Origin: Planctomycetota bacterium
Lineage (GTDB): Bacteria; Planctomycetota; Phycisphaerae; UBA1845; Fen-1342
NCBI GenBank assembly: GCA_030616465.1
Contig: JAUWXH010000031.1
Span: 1-9,752, forward strand
Reading direction: 5' to 3'
Length of the DNA stretch: 9,752 nt
Each line of letters starts with the position of its first letter. Position 1 is the stretch's first letter. A program made the translations under genes and the position numbers. The notes under the pieces were generated by a model. The model was not told the origin of the DNA, did no database searches, and saw nothing but the letters and a program-made list of their open reading frames with translations. Shown here in pieces: positions 1 through 5,662 of this stretch.

Positions 1-76
1 AGACGGCCCAGTGAGGGTCAGGCCCGCGCGGAACCGTGACTGCCGGTGTGCCTTGGGCCTCCCGGCGTGCGTTGCG

Positions 77-84
77 AAAGGGAG
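77..84 (+). promoter_or_regulatory. Shine-Dalgarno site that sets the GNAT start
   Basis: AAAGGGAG lies 7 bases before the ATG at 92. It is the only good ribosome-binding site near the 5' end of this reading frame. It therefore favours ATG 92 over the in-frame GTG at 11, which has no purine-rich site visible within the window and would add a Cys/Arg-rich leader unlike the family. Confidence 0.6.
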
Positions 85-91
85 TTCGAGC

Positions 92-706
92 ATGTTATTG
101 GACGCATATCCCAAGGAAGCTGCGCTTCGGGACGGTCGCCGCGTGGTGATCCGCCCGCTGGCCAACGGCGACTTCGACAAGCTCTACGCGTTCTTCCAGG
201 CTTTGCCACCCGAGGACCGCCTGTTTCTACGCCATGACGTCACCGATCCGGCGGTCGTGCAGACGTGGGTGGCGAACCTCGACGTCAAGCGGGTGATCCC
301 GCTGATAGCCAAGGAGGGTGAGAAGATCGTGGCAGACGGCACGCTCCATTTCGCACGCCACGGGTGGTCGCAGCATGTCGGTAACGTCCGCCTGGTCACG
401 GCCGCCACACACCGCAAGGTCGGCCTGGGCACAATCATCACGCGTGAGCTGGTGGCCCTGGCCGAGGAGCGGGGCCTTGAGAAGCTACAAACCCACGTTA
501 TCGAGGATGATGTGGGTTCTGCTATGCTGTTCCGGCGGCTGGGGTTCAAGCGGGCGGCCGTGCTCAGGGAGCTGGTGAAAGACCAGGACGGCAACAAGCG
601 TAATCTCGCCATCATGACCAACGACGTGGCCGACCTCGGCCGCATCATCGAGGATTGGATCCAGGATTCGATGATCCCGGGCTTCCGGGCGGGGGAGGGA
701 GCCTAG
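92..706 (+). CDS. GNAT-family N-acetyltransferase (Pat-like, single domain)
   Basis: This 204-residue protein is predicted to transfer an acetyl group from acetyl-CoA to an amine, probably in the cytoplasm. The N-terminus (about residues 11-50, with LRDGRRVVIRPL and then a 'LPPEDRLFLRH' segment) resembles the GNAT domain found at the end of Pat/acetyl-CoA-synthetase-like protein lysine acetyltransferases. The acetyl-CoA loop (motif A, R/QxxGxG/A) is R108-K-V-G-L-G-T114. It is followed by a helix and then motif B at residues 139-152 (DDVGSAMLFRRLGF), where the 'LFRRLGF' end is typical of GNAT folds. The length suits a stand-alone GNAT; there is no fused CoA-binding or ATP-grasp domain. The start is ATG 92, with AAAGGGAG upstream. 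The gene is 403 bases from the kor operon, so co-transcription is doubtful. The family is clear, but the substrate is unknown; a protein-lysine target is inference from the N-terminal resemblance. Confidence 0.85.
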   Translation: MLLDAYPKEAALRDGRRVVIRPLANGDFDKLYAFFQALPPEDRLFLRHDVTDPAVVQTWVANLDVKRVIPLIAKEGEKIVADGTLHFARHGWSQHVGNVRLVTAATHRKVGLGTIITRELVALAEERGLEKLQTHVIEDDVGSAMLFRRLGFKRAAVLRELVKDQDGNKRNLAIMTNDVADLGRIIEDWIQDSMIPGFRAGEGA

Positions 707-736
707 AAGAGGGTTTCCGCGGGCGCCGCTCACCCC

Positions 737-753
737 GCCGGTGTCCGACCGGC
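737..753 (+). terminator. GC-rich hairpin after the GNAT gene
   Basis: GCCGGT (737-742), a five-base loop GTCCG, and ACCGGC (748-753) form a perfect 6-bp stem 30 bases after the GNAT stop codon. No T-run follows, so it does not fit a classical intrinsic terminator. It may still help end or stabilise the transcript. In DNA this GC-rich, short hairpins also arise by chance. Confidence 0.3.
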
Positions 754-878
754 CCGACAGCACACGTGTTCGGCAACGAGCGAGAGACGACCACGGCCTT
801 GCCGACGGCCAAATTACCGGACAGTTGCTCCGGGATCAGCAGGTCGCTGGCGGAATATTGCGCCCGGTATGGGGATTC

Positions 879-895
879 TCACACCCGGGGTGTGA
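879..895. promoter_or_regulatory. Perfect 17-base palindrome, candidate operator
   Basis: TCACACCCGGGGTGTGA has two perfect 8-base arms around a single central G. This symmetry is typical of a site bound by a dimeric regulator. It lies 215 bases before the korD start, in the only long gap before that operon. No regulator gene is in the window, and I do not recognise the site as a named operator. It could instead be a dispersed palindromic repeat or an RNA hairpin, although a loop of one base makes the hairpin unlikely without opening the stem. Confidence 0.4.
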
Positions 896-1095
896 AATAT
901 GCCGCATCGAAGAGCCTACAGCCGGCAGGCCCGGTGACGCCGAGACAACAGATGCCGGCGTCCGCGCTGTGCCGATAGTGAGATGAGACCCCGCGCCGTC
1001 GTGGCCCCGCACGCCCCGGGCGGCCCAGGTGGCTTTCACCCCGGCGTAGGGTACTGGCATGACAATTGCCGCAAACGCCTATATCCGCTACTGTC

Positions 1096-1103
1096 GGAAG
1101 AGG
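1096..1103 (+). promoter_or_regulatory. Shine-Dalgarno site that sets the korD start
   Basis: GGAAGAGG lies 6 bases before the ATG at 1110. This favours the 110-residue ferredoxin over the in-frame ATG at 1059, which lacks a clear site and would add a 17-residue leader. Confidence 0.55.
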
Positions 1104-1109
1104 GCCGCG

Positions 1110-1442
1110 ATGAGCAAAGAATCGGCAACGACCGCCGCCTCGGAGGACCAGCCGGAGGCCAAACCGCGCGCGAAGAAGGCTCGCGGGCGCGTGACGGTCA
1201 TCCGCGAGCGCTGCAAGGGGTGCGGCTATTGCGTGGCCTTCTGTCCGACGGGGGTCTTGGAGATGTCCGCCGAGTTCAACGAGAAGGGATACCACTTCCC
1301 TCAGCTCGTCGGCGGCAGGGACTGCACCGGCTGCGACCTGTGCGGCATGTATTGTCCGGACTTCGCCATCTCCGGAGCCCGGGTCCCGGTGGAACCCACT
1401 GACGAACCGGATATCGAGAAGCAAGAGCAAGGAGTAGAGTAG
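1110..1442 (+). CDS. korD: 2-oxoacid:ferredoxin oxidoreductase delta subunit, 2x[4Fe-4S] ferredoxin
   Basis: This 110-residue electron-transfer subunit should pass electrons from the ThDP site of the KorAB complex to external ferredoxin. Two complete CxxCxxCxxxCP motifs are visible: C35, C38, C41 and C45 (CKGCGYCVAFCP), then C72, C75, C78 and C82 (CTGCDLCGMYCP). Each supplies ligands for one [4Fe-4S] cluster. Residues 1-28 form a charged Ala/Lys/Arg-rich extension, and residues 95-110 an acidic tail; both are probably flexible. The start at 1110 is chosen for its GGAAGAGG site. The stop codon ends one base before the korA GTG, so the two genes are almost certainly co-translated. The separate delta subunit at the head of an alpha-beta-gamma set is the arrangement of four-subunit 2-oxoglutarate (KorABCD) and 2-ketoisovalerate (Vor) enzymes. 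The substrate is inferred from the alpha subunit. Confidence 0.85.
   Translation: MSKESATTAASEDQPEAKPRAKKARGRVTVIRERCKGCGYCVAFCPTGVLEMSAEFNEKGYHFPQLVGGRDCTGCDLCGMYCPDFAISGARVPVEPTDEPDIEKQEQGVE
1429..1434 (+). promoter_or_regulatory. Shine-Dalgarno site supporting the korA GTG start
   Basis: AAGGAG lies 9 bases before GTG 1444, inside the last codons of korD. A canonical site at this spacing supports GTG as the true start and points to translational coupling. Confidence 0.65.
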
Positions 1443-1443
1443 C

Positions 1444-2601
1444 GTGTTAGGCGACAACGACGGGATCCTCAGCGGCGCGCACTTTCTTGACGGGGACCAC
1501 GCTTGCGCCGAGGGGGCCATCGCGGCCGGGTGCAACTTCGTGGCCGGCTATCCGATCACGCCCTCGACCGAGGTTGTTGAGCGTCTGGCCTGGCGGTTTC
1601 CCGGCACGGGCGGCACCTTCATCCAGATGGAGGACGAGATCGCCTCGTCGATCGCCATTCAGGGTGCCGTTTGGGCCGGGGCCAAGGCCATGACCGTCAG
1701 CTCCGGACCCGGCATCTCGCTGATGCTGGAGCACATCGGTCTGGCGGCAATGACGGAAGTGCCGTGTGTGTTTGTGAACGTGCAGCGCGGCGGCCCGTCC
1801 ACCGGGCTGCCCACGCTCCCGGCCCAAGCCGACATGATGCAGGCCCGCTGGGGCTCGCACGGCGACTACGAGGTGATCGCTCTGGTGCCCAACAGCCCGC
1901 AGGAGTGCTTCGACCTGATCATTCACGCCTTCAACCTCTCCGAGCAGTACCGCGTGCCGGTGCTGTTCATGATGGACGAGGTGATCGGGCACATGACCGA
2001 GAAGGTGGTCGTCCCGCCGCGCGACCAGATCAAGATCACCCCGCGCCGTTACACCAAGCTGCCGCCCGGGGAGTACGAGCCCTACCGGGCCGGGGACGAT
2101 CTGGTGCCCGATTTCGCCAAGGCCGGCGATGGGCACCGTTTCCACATCACCGGCTTGACGCACAACGAGAAGGGCTACCCGGTGATGAACGCCGAGTGCC
2201 AGGAGCAGCTCGTCTGCCGTCTGGTGGACAAGATCCGCACCAACGTCGAGCAGATCTCGTTCTTCCACGAAGACGGCCTCGAAGACGCCGACGTGGTAGT
2301 GATCACTTACGGCATCAGCTCGCGGGTGACCATGCGGGCGATCCGCGAGGCGCGGAAGAAGGGCGTGAAGGTCGGCCACTTGCGGCTGGTTGTGGTCTGG
2401 CCCTTCCCGGAGGAATACATCCGCCGCCTGGCCAAGCAGATCGAGGCCTTCGTCGTTCCGGAGATCAATCTGGGCCAGGTCGTGCTGGAGGTGGAGCGCT
2501 GCGCCGCCGGCACCTGCGACGTGATTTCGATCCAGCATGCCGGCGGAGCGGTACACAAGCCGCGGACGATCTACGACGCAATTGTGGAGGCGGTTCGATG
2601 A
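1444..2601 (+). CDS. korA: 2-oxoacid:ferredoxin oxidoreductase alpha subunit (probable 2-oxoglutarate type)
   Basis: This 385-residue alpha subunit belongs to the pyruvate/2-oxoacid:ferredoxin oxidoreductase family, which oxidatively decarboxylates a 2-oxoacid with CoA, or runs the reverse carboxylation. The N-terminal pyrimidine-binding domain shows YPITPST at residues 36-42, the SSGPG loop at 86-90 and QRGGPSTGLPT at 114-124, all hallmark positions. The C-terminal domain II runs from about residue 280, with VPEINLGQ at 338-345. The segment 'TGLTHNEKGYP' (236-246) resembles the 'GLEHDExG' stretch I associate with KorA proteins and favours 2-oxoglutarate over pyruvate; this is recollection, not a search. 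No gamma domain is fused, in keeping with the separate korC gene. The start is GTG 1444, one base after the korD stop, with AAGGAG upstream. The last four bases overlap korB (ATGA). A 2-ketoisovalerate or other 2-oxoacid substrate remains possible. Confidence 0.9.
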   Translation: MLGDNDGILSGAHFLDGDHACAEGAIAAGCNFVAGYPITPSTEVVERLAWRFPGTGGTFIQMEDEIASSIAIQGAVWAGAKAMTVSSGPGISLMLEHIGLAAMTEVPCVFVNVQRGGPSTGLPTLPAQADMMQARWGSHGDYEVIALVPNSPQECFDLIIHAFNLSEQYRVPVLFMMDEVIGHMTEKVVVPPRDQIKITPRRYTKLPPGEYEPYRAGDDLVPDFAKAGDGHRFHITGLTHNEKGYPVMNAECQEQLVCRLVDKIRTNVEQISFFHEDGLEDADVVVITYGISSRVTMRAIREARKKGVKVGHLRLVVVWPFPEEYIRRLAKQIEAFVVPEINLGQVVLEVERCAAGTCDVISIQHAGGAVHKPRTIYDAIVEAVR

Positions 2602-3497
2602 GCATGACCCCAGCGGTGGAGAACCCCGTCGAGCAACTCCTGCGCAGCGAGCGCATGCCGCACATCTGGTGCCCCGGTTGCGGCATCGGCACGACGGTGA
2701 ACTGCTTCGCCCGCGCGGTCGAGGAATGCGTTTCCGATCTGGACAATCTGATCATCGTTTCGGGCATCGGCTGTACCGGACGCGTCGCCGGGTATCTGGA
2801 GCTCGACTCGTTCCACACCACGCACGGTCGGGCGATTCCGTTTGCCACCGGTCTCAAGCTGGCCAACCCCAAGCTCAAGGTCGTGGTGTACAGTGGCGAC
2901 GGGGACCTGATCGCCATCGGCGGAAACCACTTCATCCACGCCGCCCGACGCAACGCCGACATCACCGTCATCTGCGTCAACAACTTCAACTATGCCATGA
3001 CCGGTGGACAGATCGGCCCCACGACACCGCTCGACGCAGTGGGCACAACCTCGCCGTACGGCGTGTGTGAGCGTCCGTTCAACCTGCCGTTCCTGGCCGA
3101 GTCCTGCGGTGCCGTCTACGTGGCCCGCTGGACGGCCTATCACGTCCGGCAGATGACCCGCGCGATGTGCGAGGCCTTGAACAAAAGGGGCTTCAGCTTC
3201 GTCGAGGTCATCACCCCGTGCCCGACGCTGTATGAGCGGCGCAACCGGCTCGGCAGCGGACTGGACCGCATGCAGTGGTTCAAAGAGAACTCGGTAATCA
3301 AGAACGGCGTCGATACCCGCGAATGCGACATCGCCCTCCGGCAGAAGATCGTCTGTGGCAAATTCGTGGACGTGGACCGCCCGTCGCTGCTGGAGATGGT
3401 CGAGGCCAAGATGGCCAGCGTCCTCCACCGGCGGCGCTGGGAACGTATGTCGCGCGAACAGCAGAAGCCCATCGCGATGCGACCTATGAAGGGTTGA
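2598..3497 (+). CDS. korB: 2-oxoacid:ferredoxin oxidoreductase beta subunit, ThDP-binding
   Basis: This 299-residue catalytic subunit binds thiamine diphosphate. Visible motifs are the N-terminal CPGCG (residues 25-29), GIGCTGR (56-62), the HTTHGRA segment (73-79) and the ThDP/Mg signature, which begins with SGDGD (99-103) and closes at N128-N129. A further conserved 'TGGQ' is at 135-138. The C-terminal part (about 205-240, starting TPCPT) fits the family end, followed by a basic tail. The ATG at 2598 overlaps the korA stop in an ATGA junction, with GGAGG 7 bases upstream, so translation is coupled. The frame stays open far upstream, but that part is antiphase to korA and shows no family motif. 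The length matches the usual beta subunit of about 280-300 residues. Confidence 0.92.
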   Translation: MSMTPAVENPVEQLLRSERMPHIWCPGCGIGTTVNCFARAVEECVSDLDNLIIVSGIGCTGRVAGYLELDSFHTTHGRAIPFATGLKLANPKLKVVVYSGDGDLIAIGGNHFIHAARRNADITVICVNNFNYAMTGGQIGPTTPLDAVGTTSPYGVCERPFNLPFLAESCGAVYVARWTAYHVRQMTRAMCEALNKRGFSFVEVITPCPTLYERRNRLGSGLDRMQWFKENSVIKNGVDTRECDIALRQKIVCGKFVDVDRPSLLEMVEAKMASVLHRRRWERMSREQQKPIAMRPMKG

Positions 3498-3501
3498 CTG
3501 G

Positions 3502-4083
3502 ATGAACACGACGGAGATCAAGATCGGCGGACTGGGCGGACAAGGCGTCATCCTGTCCGGGATGATCATCGGCCGCGGCGCCTGTATCTTCGATGACAAG
3601 TACGCCACGCTGACCCAGGCGTTCGGTCCCGAGGCGCGCGGCAGTGCTTGCAGCGCCCAGGTCGTGATCTCCGATGAGCTGATCGAGTACCCCTACGTCG
3701 AACAGCCCGACATACTGATGGTCCTCTCGCAGGAAGCCTGTACGCGCTTCGTCCCCGAAATGTCCCCCACCGGGACGCTGATCTACGAAGGCCAGTTGGT
3801 CAAGCTCCCGCCCTCCCTGCCCGAGACCCTCAAGCGCTTTGCCATCCCGGCCACCCGCATCGCCGAGGAGCTCAGACGCCGCATGGTCGTCAACATTGTC
3901 ATGGTCGGCTTCTTCGCCGCGGTCACCGAGGTCGTGGATGCCGCAGCGCTGCGTAAGTCGGTCGAGGCATCCGTGCCACCAGGCACCGAGGAGCTGAACC
4001 TGATCGCCTTCGAGCGCGGCTTGGCCTACGGTCAAGAAGCCCTGGCGGGCAAGACGTCCGAATCCGTCGTCTCCCGGAAGTAG
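3502..4083 (+). CDS. korC: 2-oxoacid:ferredoxin oxidoreductase gamma subunit
   Basis: This 193-residue gamma subunit is the last member of the four-gene set. It has the Gly-rich start GLGGQGVILSG (residues 10-20) and the signature FGPEARGSACSAQVVIS (41-57), both typical of the gamma domain that helps bind CoA and assemble the complex. The length is normal for a stand-alone gamma subunit. It starts four bases after the korB stop, with AAGGG inside the korB end at 3489-3493, an 8-base spacing. With this gene the operon encodes all four subunits of a Kor-type enzyme, so a functional complex is expected. The gene ends just before a strong hairpin (4090-4109) that separates it from a convergent gene. 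Confidence 0.9.
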   Translation: MNTTEIKIGGLGGQGVILSGMIIGRGACIFDDKYATLTQAFGPEARGSACSAQVVISDELIEYPYVEQPDILMVLSQEACTRFVPEMSPTGTLIYEGQLVKLPPSLPETLKRFAIPATRIAEELRRRMVVNIVMVGFFAAVTEVVDAAALRKSVEASVPPGTEELNLIAFERGLAYGQEALAGKTSESVVSRK

Positions 4084-4086
4084 CAC

Positions 4087-4110
4087 GTAGGGCGGGTCAA
4101 GGCCCGCCCC
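4087..4110. repeat. GC-rich palindrome, likely shared terminator; relative of the 7444-7464 repeat
   Basis: GGGCGGGTCAAGGCCCGCCC (4090-4109) folds into a 7-bp GC stem with a six-base loop that can close by one more T-G pair. It starts 6 bases after the korC stop and ends 12 bases before the end of the convergent hydrolase gene, so it could end transcripts from both sides, although no T-run follows. The flank and core GTAGGG[C/T]GGGTCAAG[A/G]CCC match the palindrome at 7444-7464, with compensating changes in both arms. The two are probably members of one dispersed repeat family. Confidence 0.6.
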
Positions 4111-4121
4111 ACACGCTCGGA

Positions 4122-4994
4122 TCAGGTCGCGTCGGTGAGCGTGTAGTAGTCCCCTTCCGGCGTCACCCGCACAACCGGTGTACCGGGTTCGTGATCGATC
4201 ACCAGCAGGCCGTCGCGGTCGGCAACCGTTTTGAGCAGTTTTTCCTTCGACGCGCGGTTCTCCAGCGGGAACAGGTCGTACGCCATGCCGTACGGCGGGC
4301 CCAAGTGGTGACGCGTGGGCATTACGTCGCCGCCGAAAACGGCACAGCGGTCGCGCCCCGCGATGATGATCGAGTGGTGCCCGCCTGTGTGCCCCGGTGT
4401 GAGCAGTGGGCGGATGCCCTCAACAATCGCCTCTTCTCCGTCGAGGAGGTTCCACGCGTTGATCTCGTCGATCGGCCTGTAGCTCTCCTCGCGGTAGGTT
4501 TGCGTCATCATGCCGAACTGGGCTCGGGCGTCCTCGAACTCGCGACGCTGCACGTGGACCCTGGCGTTCGGAAACGTCGGCACCGGCCGACCGTCGCGCT
4601 CGCGCGTCAGCCCGCCGCAGTGGTCGAAGTGCAGGTGTGAGACCACCACGTCGGTGATCGTGGCCGGATCCACACCGAGCGCCTCGAGCTGCGGCAGCAA
4701 CCACGCCGTCGGGTCGATCGCGAAGATCTCCTGTTCCTTCTCGCCGTATTGGGGCCCGTGACCGGTCTCGACGATGACCCGCCGGTCGGTCTCGTGCGCC
4801 CACTCGACCAGCAGACAATTGCAGGCGAGCTGGATGCGATTGCGCTCGTCGGCGGGCGTCAGGCGGTTCCAAAGCGGTTTGGGGATGATCCCGAACATGG
4901 CACCGCCGTCGAGTTTCAGGCTCCCGCCGCTGACCAGCGTGATGGTGCACCCGCCGAGGTCGTAGCGTCGAGGTGTTTGGGGTGTAGTTTGCAT
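4122..4994 (-). CDS. Metallo-beta-lactamase-fold hydrolase, YtnP/lactonase-like
   Basis: This 290-residue protein has an intact two-metal (usually Zn) site: H120, H122, D124 and H125 in SHLHFDH, H202 in TPGHTGGHHS, D223 in GGDV, and H268 in DHEPG. The N-terminal stretch around residues 32-55 (MFGIIPKPLWNRLTPADERN) and the later TFPNARVHVQRREFE (140-154) match the MBL subfamily that includes YtnP-type and related lactonases, which hydrolyse esters or lactones. There is no signal peptide, so it is probably cytoplasmic. It stands alone on the minus strand, convergent to korC and divergent from kdsC. The start at 4994 has only a weak ribosome site upstream. A dispersed repeat (5011-5032) lies 16 bases before the start. 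The fold and metal site are certain; the substrate is not. Acyl-homoserine-lactone cleavage is possible, but nothing nearby supports it. Confidence 0.88.
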   Translation of the reverse strand: MQTTPQTPRRYDLGGCTITLVSGGSLKLDGGAMFGIIPKPLWNRLTPADERNRIQLACNCLLVEWAHETDRRVIVETGHGPQYGEKEQEIFAIDPTAWLLPQLEALGVDPATITDVVVSHLHFDHCGGLTRERDGRPVPTFPNARVHVQRREFEDARAQFGMMTQTYREESYRPIDEINAWNLLDGEEAIVEGIRPLLTPGHTGGHHSIIIAGRDRCAVFGGDVMPTRHHLGPPYGMAYDLFPLENRASKEKLLKTVADRDGLLVIDHEPGTPVVRVTPEGDYYTLTDAT

Positions 4995-5010
4995 TCTCGA
5001 GCCAGTCTGA

Positions 5011-5032
5011 CCCCTCGCTCGCGCTCGGGGCT
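5011..5032. repeat. Short dispersed repeat in the divergent spacer
   Basis: CCCCTCGCTCGCGCTCGGGG followed by CT; the reverse strand reads AGCCCCGAGCGCGAGCGAGG then GG. The ends are complementary (CCCC/GGGG), and the middle is an imperfect palindrome. I recall near-identical sequences scattered through planctomycete genomes, but only one copy is in this window, so the repeat status rests on memory. It lies 16 bases upstream of the hydrolase start, probably within its leader or promoter. Confidence 0.45.
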
Positions 5033-5055
5033 CGGATTGTCGGCGTCGTTTCGGG

Positions 5056-5061
5056 TATGAT
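5056..5061 (+). promoter_or_regulatory. Possible -10 element for kdsC
   Basis: TATGAT, 60 bases before the kdsC start, is a good match to a sigma-70 -10 box. The best -35-like hexamer upstream (TTGTCG, 5037-5042) is only 13 bases away, which is too close, so the promoter is tentative. A small hairpin (GGCTG 5066-5070 with CAGCC 5079-5083) would fall in the early transcript. Confidence 0.22.
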
Positions 5062-5121
5062 ACGCGGCTGGCGACGCGCAGCCAGGTATGCTGCGCTCGG
5101 TCACGGGCCAGGGCCTAACTG

Positions 5122-5643
5122 ATGGTCGATATCCGCTGCCTCTGTCTGGACGTGGACGGCGTGCTCACGGACGGTCGCGTCTATGTGGACGAAGACGGCC
5201 GGCCGCTGCGGGCTTTCCACATCCACGACGGGCTGGCCATCCACTGGTTCCAACGCCTCGTCGGTGCGGTCGTGATTGTCACAGGTAAGGCGTCGCAAGG
5301 GGTCGCCGCCCGTGCCCGCGAGCTCGACGTCCACCACCTGATCCAGGGCAGCACGGACAAACTCGCGGACCTGCAACAGTTACTGTCGCGGCTGGACCTG
5401 CGGCTGGAGCAGGTCGCGGCCATCGGCGACGACCTGCTCGACCTGCCGGTCCTGAAACGCTGCGGCTTCCCCATCGCGGTGGCGAACGCGGTGGATGAGG
5501 TCAAAGCGGCGGCGCGGCTGGTGACGCAGCGGTCCGGCGGCCACGGCGCCGTCCGCGAAGCGGTCGAGTATCTCCTGCGCGAAGCCGGCCGCTGGCAGGA
5601 GGTGACCGACCACTACGCCGGCTCGTCGTCGTCCGGAACTTAA
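5122..5643 (+). CDS. kdsC: 3-deoxy-D-manno-octulosonate 8-phosphate phosphatase (HAD family, KdsC)
   Basis: This 173-residue HAD phosphatase is predicted to hydrolyse Kdo-8-phosphate to Kdo in the cytoplasm, a step of the LPS inner-core sugar pathway. Motif I is D10-V-D12-GVLTDG, typical of the KdsC/phosphatase type without a cap domain. Motif II is the T54-G-K stretch, motif III K80 in STDK, and motif IV GDD (102-104) followed by D107. The C-terminal SGGHGAVREAVEYLL (138-152) matches the Gly-rich KdsC tail that closes the active site in the tetramer. The length is normal for KdsC. AGGG at 5110-5113, 8 bases before the ATG, is a fair ribosome site. The stop codon is 19 bases before a large LptC/LptA-like gene, the same neighbour seen in proteobacterial kdsC-lptC-lptA clusters, which strengthens the assignment over other small HAD phosphatases such as sialic-acid pathway enzymes. 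Confidence 0.87.
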   Translation: MVDIRCLCLDVDGVLTDGRVYVDEDGRPLRAFHIHDGLAIHWFQRLVGAVVIVTGKASQGVAARARELDVHHLIQGSTDKLADLQQLLSRLDLRLEQVAAIGDDLLDLPVLKRCGFPIAVANAVDEVKAAARLVTQRSGGHGAVREAVEYLLREAGRWQEVTDHYAGSSSSGT

Positions 5644-5662
5644 CCGTGCAGGAATAATCGCG

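Larger units (their letters stand above)
707..1109. other. 403-base intergenic region before the kor operon
   Basis: I see no convincing gene here. Open frames crossing it (for example 655-978 and 741-986 on the plus strand) have no family-like motifs and no good ribosome site. The region holds a hairpin (737-753), a perfect 17-base palindrome (879-895) and a weak 7-bp inverted repeat (936-942 with 956-962). I could not find a convincing sigma-70-type -35/-10 pair. Its length suggests that it carries the promoter and control sites of korDABC. Confidence 0.5.

Noticed and set aside
11..91. GTG start at 11 for the GNAT gene
   Set aside because: The leader is Cys/Arg-rich and unlike the family, with no ribosome site visible in front of it. 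ATG 92 has AAAGGGAG at good spacing.
848..861. Sigma-54-like promoter (TGGC...TTGC) before korD
   Set aside because: The GG and GC elements are 11 rather than 12 bases apart, and this spacing is strict for sigma-54.
655..986. Small plus-strand frames in the 707-1109 gap
   Set aside because: There are no recognisable motifs or good ribosome sites, the frames overlap each other, and their composition matches random GC-rich sequence.
1447..2556. 369-residue open frame on the minus strand across korA
   Set aside because: It is the antisense shadow of korA. Its translation is His/Gly/Ala/Leu-rich with no family motif, as expected for GC-rich coding DNA read backwards.
1671..2597. Upstream extension of the korB frame to 608 residues
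   Set aside because: The extension overlaps korA in another frame and is Arg/Gly-rich without motifs. ATG 2598 has GGAGG and gives the normal family length.
2571..3608. 345-residue minus-strand frame across korB and the korC start
   Set aside because: Antisense to two well-supported genes, with low-complexity Asp/His/Val-rich translation and no motif.
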